Origin: Caballeronia turbans
Lineage (GTDB): Bacteria > Pseudomonadota > Gammaproteobacteria > Burkholderiales > Burkholderiaceae
DNA: 64,000 bases
Direction: 5' to 3'
NCBI GenBank assembly: GCA_001544655.2
Contig: FCOD02000007.1
Span: 240,476-304,475, forward strand
Position 1 is the stretch's first letter. The number at the start of each line of letters is the position of its first letter. Position numbers and translations under genes: made by a program. Shown one piece after another: positions 26,839 through 36,913 of this stretch. The notes below the pieces were generated by a model. That model was not told the DNA's origin and did not search any database. It worked only from the letters and a program-made list of their open reading frames with translations.

Positions 26839-27834
26839 ATGAATATGACGACCGTTCCATCGCAGGCTCCGCATGGATCTCTTGCCCGGAGTTCACCAGG
26901 CGCGCCTCCTTCGACAGAAAGTCTCTCCGGCATGGTCGCCTTCGTGCGTGCGGCGGAGTCCGGCAGTTTCGTGGCGGCGGGGCGCGCGCTCGGGCTCTCG
27001 GCGTCGGCGGTCGGCAAGAGCGTGATGCGGCTCGAAGCGAAGCTCGGCGTGCAACTGCTCAATCGCACGACGCGCAGAATAGGACTCACGCACGAAGGCG
27101 CGCGCTTCTTCGCACGTTGCAAACGCATGCTCGCCGATCTGGAAGAAGCGGAGAACGAACTGTTCCATTCGACCTCTTCGCCGCGCGGCCGGTTGCGCAT
27201 CAGCGCGCCGTCGCTCGGCAGCCGGCTCCTGATGCCGCTCGTGCCCGACTTCAGGCGGCGTTATCCGGACATCGAACTGGATATCGATTTCAGCGATCGC
27301 GTCGTCGATGTCACGCAGGAAGGCTATGACGCCGTGATCCGCACGGGACGTCTCGCCGATTCGCAGTTGCTCGCACGGCCGCTCGCGCAATACGGGCCGG
27401 TGGTGGTCGGCTCGCCCGCCTATTTCGCGGGACACGGCGAGCCGGTGACGCCGACTGATCTCGAAGGCCATGCGTGCATCCGTTTCCGTTCTCCGACGAG
27501 CGGCCGGTCCGAGCCCTGGCGTTTCGCGCGCGACGATCACACCTTCGCCATCGATCCGCACGCGACGCTCGCATTCAACGACATGGAAGCGGTGCTCGCC
27601 GCCTGCATCTCGGGCTTAGGCCTCGCATGCGTGCCGGATTTGGTCGCGAAGAGCGCGCTGGAAGCCGGCTTGCTGCGGGCGGTGCTCGGCGCGCATATGC
27701 GTACGGAAGGCGTGTTCCAGATTCTCTGGCCGCCGAGCCGTCACGAAGCGCCGCGACTGCGCGCGTTCATCGATCACGTCGCGCAGCGTCTGGGCGGACT
27801 GCCATCACACGAGCTCCGCTTCCGCGCGGCGTGA
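26839..27834 (+). CDS. LysR-family transcriptional regulator
   Basis: 331 residues with the N-terminal winged HTH (MVAFVRAAESGSFVAAGRAL ... SASAVGKSVMRLEAKLGVQL) and a LysR substrate-binding domain from about residue 120. The start is uncertain: ATGs at 26839 or 26845 give a 30-residue leader; the ATG at 26932 would begin at the HTH. The 3' end converges on the zinc-ribbon gene with a 3-bp gap. Target unknown. Confidence 0.9.
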   Translation: MNMTTVPSQAPHGSLARSSPGAPPSTESLSGMVAFVRAAESGSFVAAGRALGLSASAVGKSVMRLEAKLGVQLLNRTTRRIGLTHEGARFFARCKRMLADLEEAENELFHSTSSPRGRLRISAPSLGSRLLMPLVPDFRRRYPDIELDIDFSDRVVDVTQEGYDAVIRTGRLADSQLLARPLAQYGPVVVGSPAYFAGHGEPVTPTDLEGHACIRFRSPTSGRSEPWRFARDDHTFAIDPHATLAFNDMEAVLAACISGLGLACVPDLVAKSALEAGLLRAVLGAHMRTEGVFQILWPPSRHEAPRLRAFIDHVAQRLGGLPSHELRFRAA

Positions 27835-27837
27835 GGA

Positions 27838-28002
27838 TCAGCTTTTCTTGGTGGTCTTCGCGACGAACGGTGCGGGCGCGTGCGCGACTTTCTCGCTGCC
27901 GCACTTGGGGCATTTGAGCTGCACCGTCGCATGCTCGGCGATGTGCTCCGCGTGCTCGAAGTTTTCGCCGCAATCCTGACAACGGTATTGATAAGTCGGC
28001 AT
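27838..28002 (-). CDS. FmdB-type zinc ribbon protein
   Basis: 54 residues; RBS GGAGGATGAC before the ATG at 28002. MPTYQYRCQDCGENFEH and LKCPKCGSEKV give C8, C11, C31, C34, a Cys4 zinc ribbon typical of the FmdB/CxxC_CxxC_SSSS regulatory family. The C-terminus is basic (FVAKTTKKS). Name derives from formamidase-linked regulators; the actual role is not established. Confidence 0.85.
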   Translation of the reverse strand: MPTYQYRCQDCGENFEHAEHIAEHATVQLKCPKCGSEKVAHAPAPFVAKTTKKS

Positions 28003-28140
28003 GTCATCCTCCGCGCGCGACCGGTGATCCGGCGCGAGGCCGCGCCGGTTCAACCCATTCTAGTTCAGCAATGGAGCGTGAAAATCGGGTCGACGATGAT
28101 CGCGCCAGTAATCGCGGGTCGATCGCTCATTGCGTAACGA

Positions 28141-28671
28141 TCAGGTCCATTCTGCTTCGTCGGAGTTCTGATCGGGCAGGGTAAGCCCGGATGCGGGCAG
28201 CGGCAGCGCGGTCTTGTAACGCACCTGTTTGAGCGCGAAGCTCGAACGAATGTTCGAAACGCCCGGCATTTTCGTGAGCCGCTCCAGAATGAAGCGCTCG
28301 AGCGCGGCCACGTCGGGCAGGACGACGCGCAACAGGTAATCGGCGTCGCCCGTCATCAGATAACACTCCATCACTTCGGGGCGCTCGCTGATCGCCTGCT
28401 CGAAACGCGCGAGCGCATCCTTGATCTGCTTTTCCAGACTCACCTGAATGAAAACATTGATGGAAAGCCCGAGCGCTTCGGGATTGAGCAACGTCACGTG
28501 CTGCTTGAAGAGCCCGGCTTTTTCCAGCGCGCGCACGCGGTTGAAGCAGGGCGTCGGCGAAAGATTCACCGCGTGCGCGAGTTCCGAATTGGTGATGCGC
28601 GCGTTTTGCTGAAGCTGATTCAATATTCCGATGTCGGTGCGGTCGAGCCGTTGCTTCACACTGGCCGTCAT
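28141..28671 (-). CDS. Lrp/AsnC-family regulator, MdeR-like
   Basis: 176 residues from the ATG at 28671 ([20 protein letters not shown]). N-terminal HTH ([26 protein letters not shown]) and an ACT-like RAM domain ([39 protein letters not shown]). It is divergent from a PDH-E1 homolog, the arrangement of mdeR-mdeB in Pseudomonas putida, where MdeR activates the methionine gamma-lyase operon. Here it probably controls the E1 gene across the 138-bp intergenic region. Confidence 0.88.
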   Translation of the reverse strand: MTASVKQRLDRTDIGILNQLQQNARITNSELAHAVNLSPTPCFNRVRALEKAGLFKQHVTLLNPEALGLSINVFIQVSLEKQIKDALARFEQAISERPEVMECYLMTGDADYLLRVVLPDVAALERFILERLTKMPGVSNIRSSFALKQVRYKTALPLPASGLTLPDQNSDEAEWT

Positions 28672-28809
28672 AGTCGAAAGATTCCGGTTTTTGGCATTCT
28701 GGAAGAATAAACACACTACCGCAAAGCGCGGCCGCAGCCAAATAAGACGCACATTCTGCGCGTCAATGGATATGCTTGAATCATCTTTCAGCCACAGCGG
28801 AGTCGCACC

Positions 28810-31521
28810 ATGACCGACTTATCGAGCGGAACCAACCAGCTTCTTTCTCTTGCCAAGGGACGTGAGGACATCGATCCCGGCGAAACCGCAGAATGGCTGG
28901 AGGCACTCGATGCCGTCGTCGCGCATGTCGGGCGGGAACGGGCGCAATATCTTTTCGACAGGCTCGCGGAGCACGCGCTGTCGGTGGGCATCGAATCGGC
29001 GCGGGCGCGCGCGACGCCCTACACGAACACGATTCCCGTATCGCAGCAGCCACCTTATCCCGGCAATCTCGACATCGAAGAAAGACTCGCCGCCGTGCTG
29101 CGCTGGAATGCGCTCGCGATGGTCGTGCGCGCGAATCGCGCATACGGCGAACTGGGCGGCCATATCGCGAGCTATGCGTCGGCGGCGGATTTGTTCGAAG
29201 TCGGCTTCAATCACTTCTTCAAAGCGGCCGATGCGAACAACGGCGGCGATATCGTCTATTTCCAGCCGCATTCGTCGCCGGGTGTGTATGCACGCGCTTA
29301 TCTCGAAGGCTTTCTCAACGAAGAACATCTGAAGCACTATCGGCGCGAGATCGAGGGACCGGGTTTGTGCTCGTATCCGCATCCATGGCTGATGCCCGAC
29401 TTCTGGCAATTTCCGACGGGCTCGATGGGCATCGGCCCGATCAACTCGATTTATCAAGCGCGCTTCATGCGCTATTTGCAAAACCGCAATCTGCTGCGCA
29501 CGGAAGGGCGCAAGGTGTGGGGCTTCTTCGGCGACGGCGAAATGGACGAGCCTGAATCGATCGGCGCGCTGTCGCTCGCGGCGCGCGAACAACTCGATAA
29601 CCTCGTGTTCGTCATCAATTGCAACTTGCAGCGGCTCGACGGTCCCGTGCGCAGCAACGGACGCATCGTCGATGAACTCGAAGCGCAGTTTACCGGCGCG
29701 GGCTGGAACGTGATCAAGGTGCTGTGGGGATCGGACTGGGATGGCCTGTTCGCGCGCGATCGCACGAATGCCTTGCTGCGCGCCTTCGCGCATACCGTCG
29801 ATGGTCAGTTCCAGACCTTCTCGGCGAACGACGGCCGTTATAACCGCGAGCGCTTCTTCGGCCAGAATCCGGAACTCGCGGCACTCGTCGCGCATATGTC
29901 GGATGAAGATATCGACCGCTTGCGCCGTGGCGGCCACGATGTACGCAAGCTGCACGCTGCTTATGCGAAAGCGCTGTCGCATAAGGGCCAGCCGACCGTG
30001 ATTCTCGCCAAGACGATGAAAGGTTTCGGCATGGGCACGGTGGGACAGGGCCGCATGACGACGCATCAGCAGAAGAAGCTCGATCTCGACGATCTCAAGC
30101 AGTTTCGCGATCGCTTCCGTTTGCCGCTCTCGGATGAAGACGTCGAACAAGTCAGGTTCTACAAGCCTGCGGACAGCGCACCCGAGATGCGCTATCTGCA
30201 TGAGCGCCGCGCGGCTTTGGGCGGTTATCTGCCGCGCCGTCGCGCGAAGGCATCGCAAGGCATTGCGCCGCCCGCGCTCGATTCGTGGGGCCAATTCGCG
30301 CTCGACGCATCCGGCAAGGAGATGTCGACGACGATGGCCTTCGTGCGCATGCTCGGCAGCCTGTTGAAGGACAAGACCATCGGGCAGCGCGTCGTGCCGG
30401 TGGTCGCGGACGAGGCGCGCACCTTCGGCATGGCGAATCTCTTCAGGCAAGTGGGCATCTATTCGCCGCTCGGCCAGTTGTACGAGCCGGAGGACATGGG
30501 CTCCATGCTCTACTACCGGGAAGACACGCGCGGGCAGATTCTCGAAGAAGGCATCTCGGAGGCGGGCGCGGTGTCGTCGTGGATCGCGGCGGCGACGTCC
30601 TACAGCGTGCACGATCTGCCGATGCTGCCGTTCTACATCTACTACTCGATGTTCGGCTTTCAGCGCATCGGCGATCTGATTTTCGCGGCGGCGGACCAGC
30701 GCTCGCGCGGCTTTCTCATCGGCGCGACGGCGGGGCGTACGACGCTCGGCGGCGAAGGCCTGCAGCACCAGGACGGCACGAGCCATCTCGCGGCTTCGAC
30801 GATTCCGAACTGCCGCGCCTACGATCCGGCGTTCGCTTATGAAGTCGCCGCGATCGTCGATGAAGGCATGAAAGACATGATGGAGCGCCAGAACGACGTG
30901 TTCTATTACGTCACCGTGACCAACGAGAATTACGCACAGCCTTCCGCGCCCGGCGGCTCACTGGATGAAGAAACGCGCGAAGGGATTCTGCGCGGCATCT
31001 ATCGCATCGGCGGCGACGCAGCCGAAGCCCAGGTTCAATTGCTCGGTTCCGGCGCGATTCTCAACGAAGCGATCGCTGCGCGCACGATGCTCGAGGACGA
31101 CTGGAACATCGACGCCGCCGTGTGGAGCGTGACGAGTTATACCGAATTGCATCGCGACGGCGCGTCATCCGAACGTCTTGCCCGCCTGAGCGACGACGAT
31201 GTGAACACGCCGTTCGTCACGCGTGCGCTCGAAGGATCGCGTGGTCCCGTGATCGCGGCGACCGATTACGTGCGCGCGGTGCCGGAACTCATTCGCGCCT
31301 ACGTGCCGCGCCGCTATGTCACGCTCGGCACGGATGGCTTCGGCCGTAGCGACACGCGGCAGGCATTGCGCGCGTTCTTCGAAGTGGATCGCGTGTCGAT
31401 CGTCATCGCCGCGTTGAAGTCGCTCGTGGACGAAGGCGTCATCGATAAATCAGTCTTGAAGACCGCGCGCGTGAAGTACGGCAAGACGCAGGAAGCGCAC
31501 GACGCGCCCTGGATGCGCTAG
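28810..31521 (+). CDS. Homodimeric 2-oxoacid dehydrogenase E1 (AceE/MdeB-like)
   Basis: 903 residues, the size of AceE-type pyruvate dehydrogenase E1. TPP/Mg motif [15 protein letters not shown] ... VFVINCNLQ near residues 238-275; the transketolase C-terminal half ends [15 protein letters not shown]. No E2 or E3 gene follows, so it is either a second PDH E1 using the housekeeping E2/E3, or, from its Lrp neighbour, an MdeB-like 2-oxobutyrate dehydrogenase E1 for methionine/threonine-derived oxobutyrate. The stop overlaps that of the convergent gene (CTAG). Confidence 0.9.
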   Translation: MTDLSSGTNQLLSLAKGREDIDPGETAEWLEALDAVVAHVGRERAQYLFDRLAEHALSVGIESARARATPYTNTIPVSQQPPYPGNLDIEERLAAVLRWNALAMVVRANRAYGELGGHIASYASAADLFEVGFNHFFKAADANNGGDIVYFQPHSSPGVYARAYLEGFLNEEHLKHYRREIEGPGLCSYPHPWLMPDFWQFPTGSMGIGPINSIYQARFMRYLQNRNLLRTEGRKVWGFFGDGEMDEPESIGALSLAAREQLDNLVFVINCNLQRLDGPVRSNGRIVDELEAQFTGAGWNVIKVLWGSDWDGLFARDRTNALLRAFAHTVDGQFQTFSANDGRYNRERFFGQNPELAALVAHMSDEDIDRLRRGGHDVRKLHAAYAKALSHKGQPTVILAKTMKGFGMGTVGQGRMTTHQQKKLDLDDLKQFRDRFRLPLSDEDVEQVRFYKPADSAPEMRYLHERRAALGGYLPRRRAKASQGIAPPALDSWGQFALDASGKEMSTTMAFVRMLGSLLKDKTIGQRVVPVVADEARTFGMANLFRQVGIYSPLGQLYEPEDMGSMLYYREDTRGQILEEGISEAGAVSSWIAAATSYSVHDLPMLPFYIYYSMFGFQRIGDLIFAAADQRSRGFLIGATAGRTTLGGEGLQHQDGTSHLAASTIPNCRAYDPAFAYEVAAIVDEGMKDMMERQNDVFYYVTVTNENYAQPSAPGGSLDEETREGILRGIYRIGGDAAEAQVQLLGSGAILNEAIAARTMLEDDWNIDAAVWSVTSYTELHRDGASSERLARLSDDDVNTPFVTRALEGSRGPVIAATDYVRAVPELIRAYVPRRYVTLGTDGFGRSDTRQALRAFFEVDRVSIVIAALKSLVDEGVIDKSVLKTARVKYGKTQEAHDAPWMR

Positions 31522-32168
31522 GCGGCCTTGCGCGCGGCGTCGAGCAGCTCGCGCACTTCGTCGTCGCTTGTCTGATCGAAGTCGATATAGAACTGCCCGA
31601 CGCCGTAATACTGATGCGGGCGCAGCACGCAGACGAATTCATCGACCACTTCGTCCACGCGCGCTTCGGAATCGAGCGGCGCCACCGGCAGCGCCGCGAC
31701 GATCTTCGACGGATGCGCATGACGCAGGGACATCGCCGCGGCCTTCATCGTCGCGCCGGTCGCCATGCCGTCATCGACGATGATCGCGACGCGTCCTTCG
31801 ACATCGAGCGGCGGCTGCGAGCCGCGATACAGCTTCTCGCGCCGGGCAAGCTCGGCGCGTTCTTTCGCGATCACGCGTTCGAGATCGTCCTTCGCGACCC
31901 CCGCGTATTGCACGATGCGCTCGTCGAGATAGAAAGCATCGCCGGATGCGATCGCGCCCATCGCGAGTTCGGGTTGCACCGGCACGCCGAGCTTGCGCAC
32001 GACGAGCACGTCGAGCGGCGCGCCGAGCGCGCGCGCCACTTCATACGCAACCGGCACGCCGCCGCGCGGCAGCGCGAGCACGGTGACGTCGGCGCGGCCG
32101 TGATAAGCGCCGAGATGCTGCGCGAGCGCGCGGCCCGCGGCTCTGCGGTTCTCGAATACTGAGTTCAT
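31518..32168 (-). CDS. Phosphoribosyltransferase-family protein
   Basis: 216 residues with AGGACAGGCAAC before the ATG. The PRPP-binding loop VAIIVDDGMATGATMKAA is well conserved (two acidic residues then GxxTGAT). The N-terminal VTVLALPRGGVPVAYEVARAL matches the 'predicted phosphoribosyltransferase' group often linked to stress or erythromycin-esterase-type genes. Acceptor base unknown. Starts in an ATGA overlap with the crotonase stop, so translation is coupled. Confidence 0.87.
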   Translation of the reverse strand: MNSVFENRRAAGRALAQHLGAYHGRADVTVLALPRGGVPVAYEVARALGAPLDVLVVRKLGVPVQPELAMGAIASGDAFYLDERIVQYAGVAKDDLERVIAKERAELARREKLYRGSQPPLDVEGRVAIIVDDGMATGATMKAAAMSLRHAHPSKIVAALPVAPLDSEARVDEVVDEFVCVLRPHQYYGVGQFYIDFDQTSDDEVRELLDAARKAA

Positions 32169-32977
32169 GTTGCCTGTCCTTTCGGACTCGACGCGCGCGA
32201 GAGAAAACGCGACGCGCCGTCGAGACCTTCATCGAATATCGAGCGATATCCGTTCGCGCCTTCTCGCTGCAATGCCCGGGCGATGTCGGCGTCGAACGCG
32301 TTCTCGTGCACCGAGCGCAGGTCCGCACGCAATGCGGCCTGCGGCAACGCGGCCAGTTCGCACGCAAGCGCTTCCGCCACGCCGCGCGCTTCGCCCTGCG
32401 GCGCAATGCGATTCGCAAGGCCGAAGGCAAGCGCTTCCGTCGCGTCGACCGCTCGTCCGGTGAGGATCAGATCGAGCGCACGCGACATGCCGATGAGACG
32501 CGGCAGCCGGATCGTGCCGCCGTCGATGAGCGGCACACCCACGCGCCTGCAGAACACGCCGAGCACCGCGTGTTCCTCGACGACGCGCAAATCGCACCAC
32601 GCCGCCAGTTCGAGCCCGCCCGCGACCGCATGTCCCGCGATCGCCGCGATCACGGGTTTGTTCAGCGCGAGCCGCGTCGGTCCCATCGGGCCGGGGCCGC
32701 TGCCGTCGGAATGGATCTCGTTGCGGCGCGCGTCGTCCTCGAGTGCGGAGAGATCGGCGCCTGCGCAGAACGTGCCGCCCGCGCCCCACAGCACGGCGAC
32801 TCGCAGCGCATCGTCGGCGTCGAAGCGCTCGAACGCTTGGCGCAGCGCATCCGCGATGTGGCGATCCACCGCGTTACGCCGCTCGGCACGGTCGAGCACG
32901 ACCGTGACGACTCGCGGATCGAGCGCGTGCGGTTCCATGCGCACATGCTCGCCCAGATACTCGATGTGAGAAGACAT
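32165..32977 (-). CDS. Crotonase-family (enoyl-CoA hydratase/isomerase) protein with altered active site
   Basis: 270 residues from the ATG at 32977 (GGAGCCGTCG upstream). Oxyanion-hole segments are AGGTFCAGADLSAL and AIAGHAVAGGLELAAWCD. The first Glu of enoyl-CoA hydratase (Glu144) is retained (GGLE), but the second (Glu164, usually QPE) is replaced by Cys in LGVFCRRVGVPLIDGG. It is therefore probably an isomerase, hydrolase or other crotonase activity rather than a classical hydratase. Confidence 0.87.
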   Translation of the reverse strand: MSSHIEYLGEHVRMEPHALDPRVVTVVLDRAERRNAVDRHIADALRQAFERFDADDALRVAVLWGAGGTFCAGADLSALEDDARRNEIHSDGSGPGPMGPTRLALNKPVIAAIAGHAVAGGLELAAWCDLRVVEEHAVLGVFCRRVGVPLIDGGTIRLPRLIGMSRALDLILTGRAVDATEALAFGLANRIAPQGEARGVAEALACELAALPQAALRADLRSVHENAFDADIARALQREGANGYRSIFDEGLDGASRFLSRASSPKGQAT

Positions 32978-33132
32978 CGACGGCTCCAGTTTTTCGCGGC
33001 TACACACGTCAGGATACTCGCGGCACGACGCATCGGTGCGCCACGTGAAATGCTTTCGTTCACCATGCTAAAAGCTGTCGTGATGAAATATCTGGCGCAT
33101 ATCCGGTGCATGAGATGCAACACGACGGAGCA

Positions 33133-33185
33133 TTGCACCAAGTTCGAGCGATGCGAAATGACCATTCGCGGCGCACGTTGCACCA
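33133..33185 (+). promoter_or_regulatory. Two TTGCACCA repeats, possible NtrC half-sites
   Basis: TTGCACCA occurs at 33133-33140 and 33178-33185, about 90-135 bp upstream of the predicted sigma-54 start site. NtrC sites are TGCACC...GGTGCA dyads; only half-sites are clear here. Confidence 0.35.
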
Positions 33186-33240
33186 CGCTTTACCGCGCCA
33201 ACGCCCATTGCGCACCGTTCCGATGCTGTTTGCGCCAACT

Positions 33241-33256
33241 TGGCCCGGAACTTGCA
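33241..33256 (+). promoter_or_regulatory. Sigma-54 (RpoN) promoter of the ammonium transporter gene
   Basis: TGGCCCGGAACTTGCA fits the consensus TGGCACG-N4-TTGCA at every fixed position but one. It lies 35 bp before the amt start codon and predicts transcription from about 33267. RpoN control of amt genes under nitrogen limitation is well established. Confidence 0.75.
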
Positions 33257-33291
33257 AAACCAGCGCCTCTTTCAGACGACCGTTGAAAAAC

Positions 33292-34494
33292 ATGCAGGCA
33301 CTCCAATCCGGAACCAACACTCTTTTTCTGCTGCTGGGCGCCGCAATGGTGCTTGCGATGCACGCGGGCTTCGCCTTTCTCGAACTCGGAACCGTGCGCC
33401 GCGAGAATCAGGTGAATGCACTCGTGAAAATCCTCGTGGACTTCGCGGTTTCGACGCTCGCGTATTTCTTCATCGGCTACAACATCGCGTATGGCGTGCA
33501 GTTCATGCACAGCGCCGATATCCTCGCCGAGCACAACGGCTACGCGCTGGTGCGCTTCTTCTTCCTGCTGACCTTCGCCGCCGCGATTCCGGCGATCGTG
33601 TCGGGCGGCATCGCCGAGCGCTCGAAGTTCAATCCGCAACTGTTCGCGACTTGCGTGATCGTCGGCTTCGTTTATCCGTTGCTCGAAGGGGTGGCGTGGA
33701 ACGAGCGCTTCGGCATTCAGGGCTGGTTGACGCAGGCATTCGGCGCGCCGTTTCACGACTTCGCCGGCTCGGTCGTGGTCCATGCGTTCGGCGGCTGGGT
33801 CGCGCTGCCGGCGGTGCTGCTGCTCGGGCCGCGTCACGGGCGCTATCACAAGGATGGACGCATCGCCGCGCATCCGCCCTCGAGCATTCCGTTCCTCGCG
33901 CTCGGTGCATGGGTGCTCGCGGTCGGCTGGTTCGGCTTCAACGTGATGAGCGCGCAGACGGTCGACAAGATCAGCGGCCTCGTGGCGGTCAACTCGCTGA
34001 TGGCGATGGTCGGCGGCACGCTTGCCGCGTGGTTCGCCGGCCGCAACGATCCGGGCTTCACCTACAACGGCCCGCTCGCGGGTCTGGTCGCGGTGTGCGC
34101 GGGCTCGGACCTCATGCATCCGCTTGGCGCGCTGATCGTCGGCGCGGTGGCGGGCGTGCTCTTCGTGCAGATGTTCACGTGCGTGCAGAACCGCTGGCGC
34201 ATCGACGATGTGCTCGGCGTGTGGCCGCTGCACGGCATGTGCGGCGCGTGGGGCGGAATCGCCGCGGGCGTCTTCGGGCAGAAGGGCTTCGGCGGCATCG
34301 GCGGTGTGTCGATGTGGTCGCAGGTCATCGGCACGGTCGGTGCGGTGGCGCTCGCGCTCGCGGGCGGCGCGGCGGTGTATGGCGCGATCAAGGCGACGGT
34401 CGGGTTGCGGCTCGATCGCGAAGAAGAATTCAATGGCGCCGATCTCGCGATTCATCGCATCTCGGCAACGCCGGATCGGGAAATGGCGGGGTGA
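33292..34494 (+). CDS. amtB: Ammonium transporter (Amt family)
   Basis: 400 residues from the ATG at 33292 (an in-frame TTG 9 nt upstream is possible). About eleven TM segments. The twin pore histidines are in VVHAFGGWVALP and LHGMCGAWGGIAAG; ENQVNALVKILVDFAVSTL carries the conserved Asp region. Length is typical of mature Amt. No glnK is adjacent, unlike the usual glnK-amtB pair. The sigma-54 promoter points to nitrogen-limited expression. Confidence 0.93.
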   Translation: MQALQSGTNTLFLLLGAAMVLAMHAGFAFLELGTVRRENQVNALVKILVDFAVSTLAYFFIGYNIAYGVQFMHSADILAEHNGYALVRFFFLLTFAAAIPAIVSGGIAERSKFNPQLFATCVIVGFVYPLLEGVAWNERFGIQGWLTQAFGAPFHDFAGSVVVHAFGGWVALPAVLLLGPRHGRYHKDGRIAAHPPSSIPFLALGAWVLAVGWFGFNVMSAQTVDKISGLVAVNSLMAMVGGTLAAWFAGRNDPGFTYNGPLAGLVAVCAGSDLMHPLGALIVGAVAGVLFVQMFTCVQNRWRIDDVLGVWPLHGMCGAWGGIAAGVFGQKGFGGIGGVSMWSQVIGTVGAVALALAGGAAVYGAIKATVGLRLDREEEFNGADLAIHRISATPDREMAG

Positions 34495-34711
34495 CGCGGA
34501 GAGCAGCCAGCGCTTTCACGCGCTATCGGAGGTCACAGGCGGCGCTCGCATCGTGATGCGTCGCATCGAATGACGGCAGGAAGGCGAGTGCGATCGACGC
34601 ACTCGCCGCGCCAAAAGAGCATGCCAGGTCCGGCACGGTCTTTATTCCTCATATCGCTTCCAGCGCGCGCCGGGTAGGATATACCGGTCGATTCCCTCGG
34701 AGGCGCATCGC

Positions 34712-36907
34712 TTGGACTCCACAGAGACCGCGACATTCGATCTGCCGCTGCCCGTGCGCAATTTCGCATCGATGCGAAGGATGCTGCTGCTCGTGCTGGG
34801 CGCGTCCATCGTGATCCCGCTCGCGTGCCTTTGCATTTATGGCTATTACGATCATCAGCGTCGCTTTGCTGAAGCACAGGAACTGATCGAGCGCCTCACG
34901 CGCATTGCAGACGAGCATGCGCTGAAAGTGATCGACCTGAATCAGCAACTGGAGACGCGCATCGTCGATCTGCTCGGCGACAGCGACGACGCGCTCATCA
35001 AGCGCCGCGAGGAAGGTCTGCACCGCACGCTCGACGACATGAGCGGCACGCTCGCGCAGATCGCCGCGATTTCCGTCTTCGGCGAAAACGGCGCGCTGCT
35101 CGCGAATAGCCGCTGGTATCCGGCGCCGGCCGTGTCGATTGCGGAGCGCGACGATTTCCGGTCCGCGCGTGCCGTCGCGCCCGTCACGTACTTCTCGCTG
35201 CCGTTGCGCGGCAAGGTGGCGAGTTCAGATGTGTTCACGACGACGATGGGCCGCATCGCGCGCAACGGGCAGTTTCTCGGCGTCGTGTCGATCGCGTTGA
35301 AGCGCGGCTATTTCACCGATTTTTATCGCGAGATCGCGGCGGGCGATCGCGCGCTCGTCATCGGGCTGTATCGCCGCGACGGCAGCGTCCTCGCCCGCTT
35401 TCCGGAGAGCGCCGGCAGCACGCAACCGGCAACCAATACGGGCTTTACGCGCGCGTTTCGCAACAACGAACTCTACGGCAGCATGCGCATGCGCTCGAGC
35501 ATCGATCACGTCGATCGGCTGCTCGCCTTCAGGCGCGTGGGCGACTCGCCGCTCTATGTATCGGCGGGCTACGCGACATCCGTGGTTGAAAAGCGCTGGC
35601 GCGACAATCTCGCGCTCGTCGCGGCGATCGCGCTGTTGCCGTGCATCGCGGTGTGGCTGCTGATTGCGTTCTCGATTCGCCGGCTCGATGCCGAACAGGC
35701 CGCATGGGAGCGATGGCAGGCCGAAGTCGCGACGCGCCTTTCCATCGAGGCGTCGCGCCGGCAACTGCGGCGCATGGGCGCGCTCGGCAATCTCGTCGCC
35801 AACGTCGCGCACGACTTCAACAATTTGCTGATGGTGGTCGGAGCGAACATGGAGCTCGCACGGCGCAAGCGCTTCAACGACGTCGAAAGCGAAGTGCTCG
35901 CGGTGGAGCGCGCCACCGCCGGCGCCGAGTCGCTCGCGCGGCGGCTCATGAGCGTCGCGCGCAAGCAGCCGCTCAGGCAGGAATTGATCGATCCGGGCGC
36001 CTGGCTGCGAAACGTGCTCGATCTGGTGAAGAAATCGGTGCATCCGTCCGTCATGGTGACGCTGGAGCTGTCGCCCGATCTGTGGAACGTGATGGCCGAT
36101 CCGGTCGAGCTGGAGCTTGCGCTCGTGAATATCGCGGTGAATGCGAGCGATGCCATGCCGCATGGCGGACGCGTGCTGATCCGCTGCCAGAATGCCCGCG
36201 TGCGCGGCGCGGAAACGGATATTCCGGATGGTGAGTACGTGCTCGTCTCGATCACCGATAACGGCGAAGGCATGACCGAGCAAGTCCGGCGGCGCGCGTT
36301 CGAGCCGCTTTTCACGACGAAGCAGCGCGGCGCGGGCGCCGGTCTCGGCCTCACGCAGGTGCTCGCCGCGTGCGAGCAGGCGGGAGGCACCGCGCGCATC
36401 ACGAGCGTGACGGGCTCCGGCACGACGGTGCGGCTCTATCTGCCGCGTCATCATGGGCCGATGCCCGAGGCGTCCAAGGCATGCGTGCCACCCGATGTAA
36501 CGACGCCGCCGCTCGTACCCGCGACGGACGACGAGGGAGAGCCGCTGCGCGGCACCACGGTGCTGCTCGTCGAGGACAACGCGGATGTCGCGGCGGGCGT
36601 GAGGGCGGTGCTCGAAGTGTTCGGCTGCACGGTGCATCACGAGGAAAGCGCGGATGCCGCGTTCGCGCTGTTGGGCGAAGGCTATGGCTTCGACCTCGTG
36701 CTGTCCGATGTGCAGATGCCTGGCCGCATGAACGGCATCGATCTGGCCGAGCAGATCATCAAGCGTCTTCCTTCGCAAAAGCTCGTGCTGATGACGGGCT
36801 ACGCCGACGAACTGGAGCGCGCGAAGCATCTCGGTGTGCCGATCCTCGCAAAGCCATTCGACATGGACGATCTGCTCGATCTGATCGCGCCGGGCGTCCC
36901 GCACTGA
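34712..36907 (+). CDS. Hybrid sensor histidine kinase with C-terminal receiver
   Basis: 731 residues; TTG start with GGAGG 8 nt upstream. TM1 about 23-45, a periplasmic sensor region (about 50-290) of dCache type, TM2 about 297-320 (LALVAAIALLPCIAVWLLIAF). H-box NVAHDFNNLLMVVG near 365, HATPase with DNGEGMTEQ and GAGAGLGLTQV, then a receiver domain at 612-728 (LLVEDNADV, phospho-acceptor Asp in LVLSDVQMPG, and the Lys in ILAKPFD). No partner response regulator is adjacent. Signal unknown. Confidence 0.93.
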   Translation: MDSTETATFDLPLPVRNFASMRRMLLLVLGASIVIPLACLCIYGYYDHQRRFAEAQELIERLTRIADEHALKVIDLNQQLETRIVDLLGDSDDALIKRREEGLHRTLDDMSGTLAQIAAISVFGENGALLANSRWYPAPAVSIAERDDFRSARAVAPVTYFSLPLRGKVASSDVFTTTMGRIARNGQFLGVVSIALKRGYFTDFYREIAAGDRALVIGLYRRDGSVLARFPESAGSTQPATNTGFTRAFRNNELYGSMRMRSSIDHVDRLLAFRRVGDSPLYVSAGYATSVVEKRWRDNLALVAAIALLPCIAVWLLIAFSIRRLDAEQAAWERWQAEVATRLSIEASRRQLRRMGALGNLVANVAHDFNNLLMVVGANMELARRKRFNDVESEVLAVERATAGAESLARRLMSVARKQPLRQELIDPGAWLRNVLDLVKKSVHPSVMVTLELSPDLWNVMADPVELELALVNIAVNASDAMPHGGRVLIRCQNARVRGAETDIPDGEYVLVSITDNGEGMTEQVRRRAFEPLFTTKQRGAGAGLGLTQVLAACEQAGGTARITSVTGSGTTVRLYLPRHHGPMPEASKACVPPDVTTPPLVPATDDEGEPLRGTTVLLVEDNADVAAGVRAVLEVFGCTVHHEESADAAFALLGEGYGFDLVLSDVQMPGRMNGIDLAEQIIKRLPSQKLVLMTGYADELERAKHLGVPILAKPFDMDDLLDLIAPGVPH

Positions 36908-36913
36908 ACGCGT

